Below the pieces are notes generated by a model. That model was given only the letters and a program-made list of their open reading frames with translations, was not told the DNA's origin and ran no database searches. This document shows, piece after piece, positions 54,009 through 62,086 of a DNA stretch of 64,000 bases (the first letter of the stretch is position 1; each line of letters opens with the position of its first letter). Both the position numbers and the translations under genes were made by a program. Source of the stretch: Bradyrhizobium sp. ORS 278 (GTDB lineage: Bacteria > Pseudomonadota > Alphaproteobacteria > Rhizobiales > Xanthobacteraceae); the NCBI RefSeq assembly GCF_000026145.1, contig NC_009445.1, positions 1,178,001 through 1,242,000 of the forward strand. The letters run 5' to 3'.

Positions 54009-54455
54009 CTAGCGGCACGGCGCGTACATCGCCTTCAGCTCGCGCCCGCGCAGCACCAAGAGCCGCGACGTCAATCCGCCGCGGCGCTCGATCCAGCCGC
54101 GGACCGGTGCCGGATAGGTCTGCAGCACGAGCTTCGACGCCTCGGGTTCGGCATAGGTGCGGCCGCGGCGGTCGACCGAGCGCGCGGCGTGGAAGCCGAG
54201 CACCGCGCGTCGCGTCACGCAGATGCGCTCTCCGGGCACCAGACTGAGCACCAGCGTGCAGGCCGACAGGCATGGGCCATCGATGATGACGCGCTCGCCG
54301 GAGGCGCGCACCTTCTCGAACAGATCGAGGAACGGTCCGACCTCGCCGCCGGGCGAGGAGATGATGCGGACATCGGCGCGCGCCAGCATCGTGGCGATGC
54401 CCCACAGCACCACCGCGAGCAGCACGGTCAGAATGATGCGCATCCGGCTCGGCAT
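54009..54455 (-). CDS. exported ClpP-fold-like protein (COG3904 type)
   Basis: A 148-residue protein with an N-terminal signal or anchor helix (RIILTVLLAVVLWGIATMLARA). The core reads ISSPGGEVGPFLDLFEKVRASGERVIIDGPCLSACTLVLSLVPGERICV, resembling periplasmic ClpP/crotonase-fold proteins in which the serine of C-x-SAC is the nucleophile position. Proteolytic activity is unproven. ATG 54455 is used; ATG 54443 is an alternative. It lies just downstream of an SDR gene on the same strand. Confidence 0.7.
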   Translation of the reverse strand: MPSRMRIILTVLLAVVLWGIATMLARADVRIISSPGGEVGPFLDLFEKVRASGERVIIDGPCLSACTLVLSLVPGERICVTRRAVLGFHAARSVDRRGRTYAEPEASKLVLQTYPAPVRGWIERRGGLTSRLLVLRGRELKAMYAPCR

Positions 54456-54474
54456 CGTTTCATTCGTTCCCGTC

Positions 54475-55275
54475 TCAGGCGTTCCGGCGTTGGCCGCGCA
54501 AGGTCGGCAGACCGATTCCCGCGGCATCGAAGCCGCCATCCACGGCCAGCACCTGGCCGGTGATGTAGCTCGACCGCTCCGAACTGAGGAAGAAGATGGC
54601 CTCGGCCAGCTCCTCTTCAAGCCCGTAGCGATTGAGCGGAATGGCGTCGTGATAGTCGGCGCGGATTTCCGGCGTGTGCACGGCCCGCGCCATCGCGGTC
54701 TCGACCGGACCGGGCGCCACCGCGTTGACGCGGATGCCGGCCGAGGCCAGCTCCACTGCGAGTTGCTTGGTCAGATGCGCGAGCGCCGCCTTGCTGGTGC
54801 CGTAGGCGGAGCGCAGCGTCGAGGCGCGCACGGCCGAGATCGAGGTGATGTTGACGATGGCTCCGCCATGCTCGCGCATCAGCGGCACCGCCGCCCGGGT
54901 GCACAGGAATGGTCCGGTCAAGTTGACGTCCAGGATGCGCTGCCAATCGGTCTCGCTGGTTTCCATCACCGACGCGAACCGCGCGACCCCGGCATTGTTG
55001 ACGAGCGCATCGAGCCGGCCGAATCGCGTGGCGATACGCTCCAGCGCGTCGGCGACCATGGCTGCATCTGCAACGTCGCAATGCAGCGCCAGCGTGCGAT
55101 CGGGACATTTGAGCGCAGCGGCCGAATCCGCGAGCAGCTTGGCCTCTATGTCGAGCAGCGCCACCCGCCAGCCTTCGTGCAAAAACCGCTTGGCGGTCGC
55201 GAGCCCGATGCCGCGTGCGGCGCCGGTGATCAAGGCGACCTTGTCGGTGAGCTCAGGTGATTCCGTCACGGCCAT
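54475..55275 (-). CDS. SDR family oxidoreductase
   Basis: A 266-residue classical short-chain dehydrogenase. It has the cofactor motif ALITGAARGIGLATAKRFL near residues 14-32, NNAGVARFASV near 93-103, catalytic Ser in VNITSISAVRAS, and YGTSKAALAHLTKQLAVEL with YxxxK near 157-161. The C-terminus has RYGLEEELAEAIFFLSSERSSYITGQVLAVDGG. Aspartate after the second beta strand (LLDIE) suggests NAD preference. Substrate unknown. A ClpP-like gene follows 19 bases downstream. Confidence 0.9.
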   Translation of the reverse strand: MAVTESPELTDKVALITGAARGIGLATAKRFLHEGWRVALLDIEAKLLADSAAALKCPDRTLALHCDVADAAMVADALERIATRFGRLDALVNNAGVARFASVMETSETDWQRILDVNLTGPFLCTRAAVPLMREHGGAIVNITSISAVRASTLRSAYGTSKAALAHLTKQLAVELASAGIRVNAVAPGPVETAMARAVHTPEIRADYHDAIPLNRYGLEEELAEAIFFLSSERSSYITGQVLAVDGGFDAAGIGLPTLRGQRRNA

Positions 55276-56207
55276 CGGCTCCTCGGCCGGCGTTCCGGCT
55301 CTTGCTCTGGTTCCGTCCTAACACGGGCTGCGCGGACCAGCTGTGAAGGTCGTCACATTCATGAGTATGCGTTCGATCGATCCCCCGCGGCCGAATAGCG
55401 CAGCGAAGTTCGCGGCCGTTGTCAAACAGCCAAGGGTAGTACCAGGCGCATCAGCTCGCGTTCTCGCGGCGCAATGTGCCCGAGCTTTGCCCGACGAGAC
55501 TCCCTTCGGCGATCGGAGGGAGCAGGGAAGGCCGGGAGCCCGCCGCCCCCATGGCCCCCGTGCGGGAAGAGTGCACGGGGAAGGAACCACAGGTTCGGCT
55601 GAGACATCCCGGCCTTCCCTGCGCGATGGTCTGACGACTTATACGTGCTCTCCCCGGGGACCGGCTGTCTTGCCCCCGTTTCCGCCACAATGCGCTCACG
55701 CATCGGACGCGGCATCAGCATCGGGATGCCAGGACCACACGATTTCGCCGTACGCACCGCGTTGTTCGTCTGCGTGTCTACTTCTGAGCATGATGTTGTC
55801 GGAAAGCTGTGGCGCAATGTGCGCCGAGGCTCCCCGGTTCCGAATCATGCTCCACGCTGCAACATCGACGCGTCCACCGCATCCCGCTCCCAACGTTCGT
55901 GACGACCGCGAAACGTCCCTCTCGATCGGCGGCAGGATGTGGTCAAGAAAGCCTGAATTCTGGAAAAAAGAAACAAGAAAATTTTGACGGGAAGAACTGG
56001 ACAAGGGTGATCGGCTTGAAAGTCTTCACGAAAAAAAGCTGTCCGCGCAGCCGGCCTGCGGGTTGCGCTGGCGCCTATAAGCGGGCATTCCGCGCCGGAT
56101 GCGATCCTCGTCCGGCGCTTGATTTGCCCGTCGGGCCGCGGTGCCGGGTGCCGTCTTGGACGACCCCCATACTGGTAGCGTAAAGTCAAAGTCTCGGTAG
56201 AATCGAC
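55276..56207. other. 932-base gene-free region dominated by a long repeat
   Basis: Between the divergent SDR gene and the 56208 gene. It holds copy 2 of the structured long repeat (about 55522-56130). The region is lower in GC around 55960-56045. Several open frames on both strands exist, but their translations (Arg/Pro/Ser-rich, or derived from the repeat) do not look like proteins. Confidence 0.7.
55522..56130 (+). repeat. long structured repeat, copy 2
   Basis: The outer inverted repeat GCAGGGAAGGCCGGGA (55522-55537, complement 55607-55622) encloses an inner hairpin CCCCGTGC/GCACGGGG (55556-55563/55573-55580). A block at 55874-55923 aligns with the complement of 32552-32600 (about 41 of 49 bases by eye), and TGATTTGCCCG occurs at 56120-56130. 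The order of parts matches copy 1. Confidence 0.7.
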
Positions 56208-57563
56208 ATGGGCGGTCCATCCATCAGCCAGCGAATCACATTGTTCTTAGGAACGACCGAGAGGCAGGCGCCGCGCCGGCCGGAAAGCGTGCTGCGCGCG
56301 CGGCGCACGTTCCTGCTGTCCTGTGTCGTCCTCGGTCTGTCGACGAGCGTTGCGGCCGCCGCGGAGGGCGCCGCAATTGCTGCGAAGCCGGCAGCGGCCG
56401 AGCAGGCCGCGATGCCGCCGCAATCGCCGCAGCCTTTGAAGGCCGAAGCTCCAAAGCCGGAGACGCCAAAGCCAGAGACGGCAAAGCCAGAGGTGGCAAA
56501 GGCGGAGACAGCAAAGCCAGACGGTCAAAAGCCGGAGGCTCAAAAGCAGGAGTCGCCGAAGCAGGAGGCGCTGAAGTCCGACCCGGCGGAGACCGTGGGG
56601 CGACCGGCCGATCCGCAAGCGCCGGCGCAGAAACTGGCCGTGCCTTCTGCGGAGCCCGCCAAGCCCGCGACCGCCGAGCGCAAGGGCGATCTGCGAACGG
56701 CAGCCCGTGAGGCCAAGGACGTCAAGAATCTGACGGTGCCGCAGCGGGTGCTCCCTGCCGGCGTGGCGCAGATGATCGGACGCAAGATCTGGCTTAACGA
56801 GGCCGGCGGCCGGCGCGATGCGATCACCTCGTGGAATGCCGGCGAGGAGTTCGCTTCGCTCGGCATCGGGCATTTCATCTGGTACCCCGTCACCGCGAAG
56901 CCGCCTTACGAGGAGGGCTTTCCGGGGTTGATCGCGTTCCTGCGCAAGGGCAAGACGCCGCTTCCGGCGTGGCTCGACAAGAATCCCGTTCCGCCATGCC
57001 CATGGAACAGCCGGGCCGAGTTCAAGAAGAATTTCAACTCGCCGCAGATGCGTCAGTTGCGGCAATTCCTGCTCGACACCATGGCCGAGCAGACGCAGTT
57101 CCTCGTGGCGCGTGCACAAGGCGCGATGGACAAGATCCTCGCCAACACGCCCGACGGCGCCGAGCGCGAGCACATCGTGGCGCAATATGCGCGCGTCGTT
57201 CGCGCGTCGGAGGATCTTTACCCGCTGATCGACTACATCAACTTCAAGGGCGAGGGCACGAACCCGTCCGAGACGGCGGTGGACAAGGAAACGGGTCAGC
57301 GCCAGGGCTGGGGACTCAAGCAGGTGCTGCTCAAGATGAACGGCAGCACCACCGAGCCGAAGGCGGTGCTCGCCGAATATTCCGACGCGGTGCAGGGTGT
57401 GCTCCAGCAGCGCGTGCGCAATCTGCCGTCCAATCGGGTGTGGGAAGCCGGCTGGCTGCGCCGCGCCGAGACCTATCGCCGGCCGATCGCGCAGCTCGAC
57501 CAGGTCCCGGAACGCGCGCCGCGCAGATCGTCGCGCTACAGGGCGGACAATACGCCGTACTGA
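56208..57563 (+). CDS. exported protein with Lys/Pro/Glu repeat linker and conserved GIGH domain
   Basis: A 451-residue protein. A hydrophobic export segment (RRTFLLSCVVLGLSTSVAAAAEG, about 33-55) follows a basic N-terminus. A low-complexity linker (about 75-125) repeats PKPETxKPE-like units. The conserved domain (about 185-420) contains IWLNEAGGRRDAITSWNAGEEFASLGIGHFIWYP, then LPAWLDKNPVPPCPW and LIDYINFKGEGTNPSE. Glu plus GIGH resembles the T4-lysozyme type active-site region, but this is only a motif-level likeness. No clear ribosome-binding site decides the start. Confidence 0.7.
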   Translation: MGGPSISQRITLFLGTTERQAPRRPESVLRARRTFLLSCVVLGLSTSVAAAAEGAAIAAKPAAAEQAAMPPQSPQPLKAEAPKPETPKPETAKPEVAKAETAKPDGQKPEAQKQESPKQEALKSDPAETVGRPADPQAPAQKLAVPSAEPAKPATAERKGDLRTAAREAKDVKNLTVPQRVLPAGVAQMIGRKIWLNEAGGRRDAITSWNAGEEFASLGIGHFIWYPVTAKPPYEEGFPGLIAFLRKGKTPLPAWLDKNPVPPCPWNSRAEFKKNFNSPQMRQLRQFLLDTMAEQTQFLVARAQGAMDKILANTPDGAEREHIVAQYARVVRASEDLYPLIDYINFKGEGTNPSETAVDKETGQRQGWGLKQVLLKMNGSTTEPKAVLAEYSDAVQGVLQQRVRNLPSNRVWEAGWLRRAETYRRPIAQLDQVPERAPRRSSRYRADNTPY

Positions 57564-57648
57564 GCAGCGAGGACCGCGGGTCCGAGCGACGCTAATGTCA
57601 CGACTTGCGCAGCTTCGACGTGAAGGAGCTGAGCTGCGGCTCCGCGCC

Positions 57649-57790
57649 GTCATTCCGGGGCAATCGTCGATGCGCAGGCGCCGAGCGCCGAGCGTTGGCG
57701 ATTGAACCCGGAATCTCGAACTTGTTGAAATAAACGCGAGACCAAATCGGGATTCCGGGTTTAAGGCCTGCGGCCTTGCCCCGGAATGAC
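57649..57790. repeat. pair of family D palindromic repeats
   Basis: Units built on GTCATTCCGGGG and CCCGGAAT occupy 57649-57714 and 57751-57790, between the convergent 56208 and HxlR genes. They are related to the copy at 20620-20659. Confidence 0.7.
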
Positions 57791-57828
57791 GGTGGTCGTA
57801 GCGGTGCGGACAGAGTCGCTGAGAGCGA

Positions 57829-58347
57829 TCACGCCGTCGTGGCGCCGGCTTTTTTTTCGGCAACCACCTTCTGATAGGCTGCCTGCAGCCGCTCGCCGAC
57901 GCTTGGTCCGGCCTTCCGGCGCCGCTTCACGCCGAGATGGATCTCGCGCAGCTCGTCCATGAACTCGGCCCACATCTTCGGTCCGCCTTCCATCAGCAGC
58001 CTGGCGCGGATGCCGAGCTCCTCCGAGACCGGCAGGTATTTGTAACCCCAGCCGGCCATCTGCGCGAGAATCGGCAGCAGCTCGATGCCCTGCTCGGTTA
58101 GCGAGTAGATGCCCTTCTGTTTGTGGCTCGGATCGTCCTGGCGGCTGATGATGCCGGCGGCGAGCAGCGTCTTCAGACGGTCCGCGAGGATGTTCGAGGA
58201 GATCCCTTCAATGGAGCCACCGAGCAGCTCGCGATAGTGCCGGCGATTACCGAACATCAGGTCGCGGATGATGAGCAGGCTCCATTTGTCGCCGACCACC
58301 TCGAGGGTGAGGTTGATCGGGCAGCCGGAGCGCTGAGGGTCGGACAT
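57829..58347 (-). CDS. HxlR family winged-helix transcriptional regulator
   Basis: A 172-residue regulator. The N-terminal HxlR domain reads CPINLTLEVVGDKWSLLIIRDLMFGNRRHYRELL with Cys 9, a possible redox or ligand sensor, then GISSNILADRLKTLLAAGIISR and GIYSLTEQGIELLPILAQM. A helical C-terminal extension (about 100-172) ends in a Lys/Arg-rich tail. The start is placed at 58347, since longer starts (58395, 58407) would read through one of two direct repeats that look like its binding site. Divergent from a DHFR-like gene. Confidence 0.88.
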   Translation of the reverse strand: MSDPQRSGCPINLTLEVVGDKWSLLIIRDLMFGNRRHYRELLGGSIEGISSNILADRLKTLLAAGIISRQDDPSHKQKGIYSLTEQGIELLPILAQMAGWGYKYLPVSEELGIRARLLMEGGPKMWAEFMDELREIHLGVKRRRKAGPSVGERLQAAYQKVVAEKKAGATTA

Positions 58348-58375
58348 CGGGATCTCGTGAGCATCGTCGCGAACA

Positions 58376-58427
58376 AACTGCTTGCAATATTGCATCGGTC
58401 TCGGCATCCTCCAACTGCTTGCAAAAT
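58376..58427. promoter_or_regulatory. direct-repeat operator candidate between HxlR and DHFR-like genes
   Basis: AACTGCTTGCAATAT (58376-58390) and AACTGCTTGCAAAAT (58413-58427) differ at one base and are 37 bases apart. They lie in the divergent promoter region, where an HxlR dimer could bind to control both genes. Confidence 0.6.
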
Positions 58428-58451
58428 AAAAGCGGTCAGGGAGGCGTGCCG

Positions 58452-59012
58452 ATGGCTAGGCTGGTGTTGTGGGACATGATGACGCTCGACGGCATGGTCG
58501 CGGGCGCCGGCGGCGACCTGTCCTGGCACGAGGATGTCTGGGGTCCCGAGCTGGAGCAGTTCTCGCAGACCCAACTGCAGGAGGCGGGCGGGCTGCTGTT
58601 CGGGCGCGTGACCTATGACCTGATGGCCGGCTATTGGCCGGCCCAGCAGGGCGTGATCGCCGAGTTCATGAACGCGATCCCGAAATACGTCGCCTCGCGC
58701 AAGCTGTCCGAACTCGCGTGGTCGAACGCGCATCTGCTGGGCCGGCAGCCTGAGGCCGAGGTCGACAGGCTCAAGACGGAGTCTGCGAAACAGCTGTTCC
58801 TGTTCGGCAGCGCGGATTTCGCCGCCACGCTGATGGCGCACGATCTGATCGACGAGTATCGGATCGCGATCAATCCGCGCGTGCTCGGCGGCGGCGCGCC
58901 GCTGTTCAAGCCGGGGCAGGCGATGAAGCTGCGGCTGATCGACAGCCGCGCGTTGGCGAGCGGCGTCGTGATCGTGCGCTACGTGCCGGCGCGGGAGGGG
59001 AAAGTGTCCTGA
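58452..59012 (+). CDS. dihydrofolate reductase / RibD-C family protein
   Basis: A 186-residue reductase-fold protein of the RibD C-terminal/DHFR superfamily. It begins ARLVLWDMMTLDGMVAG, has LLFGRVTYDLMAGYWPA near 54-70, QLFLFGSADFAATLMAHDLIDEYRI, and the typical ending NPRVLGGGAPLFKPGQAMKLRLID. Such YyaP/YwjB-like proteins are NADPH-dependent reductases of unknown substrate. The start at 58452 follows AGGGAGG. Divergent from HxlR, its probable regulator, and followed by a GST gene 45 bases on. Confidence 0.88.
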   Translation: MARLVLWDMMTLDGMVAGAGGDLSWHEDVWGPELEQFSQTQLQEAGGLLFGRVTYDLMAGYWPAQQGVIAEFMNAIPKYVASRKLSELAWSNAHLLGRQPEAEVDRLKTESAKQLFLFGSADFAATLMAHDLIDEYRIAINPRVLGGGAPLFKPGQAMKLRLIDSRALASGVVIVRYVPAREGKVS

Positions 59013-59057
59013 GGCTTCATTGAAGCTGTTCTCTCATCGATGCATCAAGAGCGAACC

Positions 59058-59714
59058 ATGTCTCTCACGCTTTACTATCATCCGCTCTCGTCGTTCTGCT
59101 GGAAGGTGCTGATCGCGCTGTATGAGAACGATATTCCGTTCACGCCGAAGCTGGTCAATCTCGGCGATGCGGATGAGCGGGCGGCATTCCTGAAGCTGTG
59201 GCCGGTGGGCAAGTTTCCGGTGCTGCGCGACGAGAACGCGCAGCGCACCGTTCCGGAGTCGAGCATCATCATCGAGTATCTCGATCAGCACGTCCCCGGA
59301 GCAGCGCGATTGATTCCGGAGGATCCTGATCTCGGCCTGCGGACGCGGCTGCGCGATCGCTTCCTCGATCTGTATCTGCACATGCCGACGCAGACGATCG
59401 TATTCGACCGCCTGCGGCCGAGCGACGCGCGCAATCCATCTGGCGTTGCTGAAGCGAGGATGCGGCTGCGGACGTCCTATGCGATGCTCGAGGCCGAACT
59501 GCCGCCGGGCGGCTGGGCGATGGGAGATCGGTTCACGCTAGCGGATTGCGCGGCGCTGCCGGCGCTGTTCTACGGCAACAAGGTGGAGCCGCTCGGCGGC
59601 GATCTGCGGATCGTCGCCTTCTATCTCGACCGGCTCAAGGCAAGGCCCTCGGTCGCGCGCGTTCTCGCCGAGGCCGAGCCCTATTTCAACATGTTCCCGC
59701 AAGAGCCCGGCTGA
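59058..59714 (+). CDS. glutathione S-transferase family protein
   Basis: A 218-residue GST. The N-domain reads LTLYYHPLSSFCWKVLIALYENDIPFTPKLV with Ser/Cys at the active region. The cis-proline block is LWPVGKFPVLRDENAQRTVPESSIIIEYLDQ, and the C-domain has GGWAMGDRFTLADCAALPALFYG. Start at ATG 59058 with AAGAG upstream; an in-frame ATG at 59040 is an alternative. It probably shares a transcript with the DHFR-like gene. Glutathione conjugation is the family expectation; substrate unknown. Confidence 0.87.
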   Translation: MSLTLYYHPLSSFCWKVLIALYENDIPFTPKLVNLGDADERAAFLKLWPVGKFPVLRDENAQRTVPESSIIIEYLDQHVPGAARLIPEDPDLGLRTRLRDRFLDLYLHMPTQTIVFDRLRPSDARNPSGVAEARMRLRTSYAMLEAELPPGGWAMGDRFTLADCAALPALFYGNKVEPLGGDLRIVAFYLDRLKARPSVARVLAEAEPYFNMFPQEPG

Positions 59715-59748
59715 GCGCGGAACCGCGCGAAATAATTTCCGTCCCCGC

Positions 59749-59775
59749 TGTCGGCGGGGACCGGCACGGATCGTC
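59749..59775 (+). promoter_or_regulatory. candidate ECF42 promoter 3 (YciI triplet operon)
   Basis: TGTCGG (59749-59754), 17 bases, then CGTC (59772-59775), 52 bases before the first YciI gene of the triplet. TGTCGG sits over a GTCCCCGC/GCGGGGAC hairpin that may end the GST transcript. Confidence 0.62.
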
Positions 59776-59827
59776 TTTCTGACGAAGGCGGGGACATCCT
59801 GCCGATCGCAGCACAGGGAGAGCGACC

Positions 59828-60241
59828 ATGCGGTTCATGGTGATCGTGAAGGCGACGCAGCAGTCGGAAGCCGGCGTGCTGCCGACCACCGAGGAATTCG
59901 CCGAGATGGGCCGGTTCAACGAGACGCTGATCAGAGCCGGCATGATGGAGACGGGCGAGGGCCTGCATCCCACGTCAAAGGGCGCGCGGATCGAATACTC
60001 CGATGGTGAGTCGCGCATCCTGCGCGGTCCGTTCGGCTCCACGAATGATCTCGTCGGAGGCTATTGGATCATCAAGGCGGAGTCGCTCGATCAGGTCATC
60101 GAAGCCATGATGCGCGCGCCGTTCCCGAGCGGCCAGGTGGAGATCCGGCAGATCTATGCGGCGGAGGATTTTGGCGCGGCGCTGACGCCCGAGTTGCGCG
60201 CGCAGGAGGATCGGCTGCGCGCGCTGGCGTCGAACAGCTGA
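59828..60241 (+). CDS. YciI family protein
   Basis: A 137-residue YCII/DGPF-type protein. MRFMVIVKATQQSEAG begins the ferredoxin-like fold; GLHPTSKGARIEYSDGESRILRGPFGSTNDLVGGYWIIKAES carries the motif with RGPF in place of DGPF. The C-terminus has PFPSGQVEIRQIYAAEDFG. First gene of three related genes, with a candidate ECF42 promoter upstream. Similar to the next gene, suggesting tandem duplication. Biochemical role unknown. Confidence 0.87.
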   Translation: MRFMVIVKATQQSEAGVLPTTEEFAEMGRFNETLIRAGMMETGEGLHPTSKGARIEYSDGESRILRGPFGSTNDLVGGYWIIKAESLDQVIEAMMRAPFPSGQVEIRQIYAAEDFGAALTPELRAQEDRLRALASNS

Positions 60242-60273
60242 CGCGACGCCCGATCAGGACAGGAGCGGACACG

Positions 60274-60690
60274 ATGCGATTCATGATGCTGATGATCCCG
60301 CTCGGCTATGAGAGCGCACCGCCGGATGTGCGGCTCGATCCCGAGCGGGTCGCGGCGATGATGCGCTACAACGAGGCGCTGAAGGATGCCGGCGTGCTGA
60401 TCACGCTGGAGGGCCTGCACCCGCCGTCGATGGGTGCGCGGGTGTCATTTCCCGGTGGCCGGCCTGTCGTCACCGACGGCCCCTTTGCCGAGGCCAAGGA
60501 GGTGCTCGGCGGCTACTGGATGATCGAGGTCGGCTCGCGCGAAGAGGCGGTCGCCTGGGCGAAACGATGCCCGGCCTCCGAGAACGAGATCATCGAGATC
60601 CGCCAGGTGCAGGAGATGTCGGATTTTTCCGAAGAGGTTCAGCAGGCCGCCGCAGGCTTTTCCGAACTGCCGCACGCCGGCCGCGCCTGA
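60274..60690 (+). CDS. YciI family protein (canonical DGPF)
   Basis: A 138-residue YCII/DGPF protein with the canonical motif in VTDGPFAEAKEVLGGYWMIEVGS (about 67-89). It starts MRFMMLMIPLGYES and has EGLHPPSMGARVSF, aligning with the gene upstream. AGGAG precedes ATG 60274; the open frame extends to 60064 across the upstream gene. Second gene of the YciI triplet. Confidence 0.87.
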   Translation: MRFMMLMIPLGYESAPPDVRLDPERVAAMMRYNEALKDAGVLITLEGLHPPSMGARVSFPGGRPVVTDGPFAEAKEVLGGYWMIEVGSREEAVAWAKRCPASENEIIEIRQVQEMSDFSEEVQQAAAGFSELPHAGRA

Positions 60691-60721
60691 TCATGCCAGT
60701 TCACAAGAGGAGGGACGTGCA

Positions 60722-61090
60722 ATGAGCGACAACAGCAACACCTATCTCGCCGTGTTTCTCGGCAGCCGGACCAGTGCGGCATGGCAGGCCTGGGAGGCGC
60801 TTTCGGAGACGGAGCGCAACACCCGGGGACGCCAGGGCATGGCAGCCTGGCACGCCTGGGTCGACACCCACAAGGACGCCATCGTCGCGATGGGCGGACC
60901 GCTCGGCAAGACCAAGCGGATCGACAAGGGCGGCGTCAACGACATCGCCAACGAGATGGGCGCGTTCACCGTGGTCCGCGCCGCCTCGCACGAGGATGCG
61001 GCGAAGATGTTCGTGAACCATCCGCATTTCACGATCTTCCCGGGCGAGCGGGTCGAGATCATGCCGGTGCTGCCGGTCCCGGGCGGCTAG
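60722..61090 (+). CDS. YciI-like protein
   Basis: A 122-residue protein, more diverged than its two upstream neighbours. It has a YCII-like fold pattern: TYLAVFLGSRTSAAWQAWEAL, AAWHAWVDTHKDAIVAMGGPLGKTKRI (GGPL at the DGPF position) and AFTVVRAASHEDAAKMFVNHPHF. GAGGAGGGA precedes the ATG. Third gene of the triplet, 31 bases after the second, so probably in the same ECF42-dependent transcript. Confidence 0.82.
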   Translation: MSDNSNTYLAVFLGSRTSAAWQAWEALSETERNTRGRQGMAAWHAWVDTHKDAIVAMGGPLGKTKRIDKGGVNDIANEMGAFTVVRAASHEDAAKMFVNHPHFTIFPGERVEIMPVLPVPGG

Positions 61091-61213
61091 GTCCCACACC
61101 GCGTGGCGTGCTCGTTGCCACTCTCACCTGAAAGAGTAGGAGAACACCTGCGGCAGGGCGAAGACCGGCCAATGTGAACGCCCAAAAGCTTCTGGCTTGT
61201 TCGCGCCCGGCTC

Positions 61214-61232
61214 ATGTAAAAGCCCTTCACAT
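61214..61232. promoter_or_regulatory. candidate TetR operator 1 over the TetR start codon
   Basis: ATGTAAA-AGCCC-TTCACAT, a 7-5-7 near-palindrome, overlaps the start of the TetR gene at 61231. It is embedded in a perfect 8-bp inverted repeat, GCTCATGT/ACATGAGC (61210-61236). The same 19-base architecture occurs at 62035-62053. Confidence 0.65.
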
Positions 61233-61956
61233 GAGCTGGCGCAAGGAGCAGCGCCGCGCCGAGCGCGGCTATCATCACGGCAACCTCAAGGAGGCGCTGC
61301 TGCAGGCGGCGCTCGACCTTATTGCGCAGAAGGGGGCCGCCGGCTTCACCTTTGCCGATGCGGCCCGCATGGCGGGCGTCAGCCCGGCGGCGCCGTACCG
61401 GCATTTCCGCGATCGCGACGAACTGCTGTCGAGCATCGCGCAGCGCGGCTTCGAGCAGTTCGAGGCGCGGCTCTCGGCTGCCTGGGACGACGGCCGCCCC
61501 GACACGGTCACCGCGTTCGAGCGCGTCGGCAAGGCGTATCTCGCCTTCGCCCGCGAGGAGCCGGCGTTCTATTCGGCGATGTTCGAATCCGGCGTGCCGG
61601 CCGACTCGACGGCAGGTCTGCAGGCGGCCGGCGAGCGCGCGTTCGGCGTGATCCGCGCGGCCGCGGAGCGGCTCGCCGCTTTGGCGCCGCCCGGCGTGCC
61701 GCGGCCGCCGGCGATGATGATGGCGCTGCACATCTGGTCGATGGCCCACGGCATCGCCTCGCTGTTTGCGCGCGGCGACGCCGCCCGGCGCAAGCTGCCG
61801 ATGTCGCCGGAGGAACTCCTCGAAGCCGAGGTGCTGATCTATCTGCGTGGGCTCGGCTTCAGCACGGATCGTCAGCCGGCCGCCAAGCCTGGCGGCGAGC
61901 CGCCGCCATTGCCGGAGGACGAGAAGCCGGCGGGGCCCTGGGGCCGGCCGAAATAA
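61231..61956 (+). CDS. TetR/AcrR family transcriptional regulator
   Basis: A 241-residue regulator. The HTH domain reads YHHGNLKEALLQAALDLIAQKGAAGFTFADAARMAGVSPAAPYRHFRDRDELLSSIA (about residues 14-70). A TetR C-terminal WHG-like domain follows (AFYSAMFESG, MMMALHIWSMAHGIASLFARGD), with a Pro-rich tail. The start at 61231 lies within a palindrome, implying self-repression. A matching site ahead of the DUF2852 gene makes that gene the best target. Confidence 0.9.
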   Translation: MSWRKEQRRAERGYHHGNLKEALLQAALDLIAQKGAAGFTFADAARMAGVSPAAPYRHFRDRDELLSSIAQRGFEQFEARLSAAWDDGRPDTVTAFERVGKAYLAFAREEPAFYSAMFESGVPADSTAGLQAAGERAFGVIRAAAERLAALAPPGVPRPPAMMMALHIWSMAHGIASLFARGDAARRKLPMSPEELLEAEVLIYLRGLGFSTDRQPAAKPGGEPPPLPEDEKPAGPWGRPK

Positions 61957-62007
61957 AGGTTCAACGGAGCGTGAGAAATATTCCGGGCGGCGCGTCAGGC
62001 GGCCGCC

Positions 62008-62053
62008 TTGACAAAATCCCGGGTTGGTCTAGCTATGTAAATGTTATTTACAT
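62008..62053 (+). promoter_or_regulatory. promoter with candidate TetR operator 2, ahead of DUF2852
   Basis: TTGACA at 62008-62013 is a good -35 box. The perfect palindrome ATGTAAAT-GTT-ATTTACAT (62035-62053) covers the -10 region and matches the site at the TetR start. The DUF2852 gene starts 34 bases later. Confidence 0.65.
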
Positions 62054-62086
62054 TCACACGGCATGGCGCCGCGAATGGAGAGGGAG

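Noticed and set aside
55343..55987. 214-codon plus-strand frame between SDR and the 56208 gene
   Set aside because: It covers the structured long repeat. No start signal, and composition (Pro, Ser, Arg, Cys) is not protein-like.
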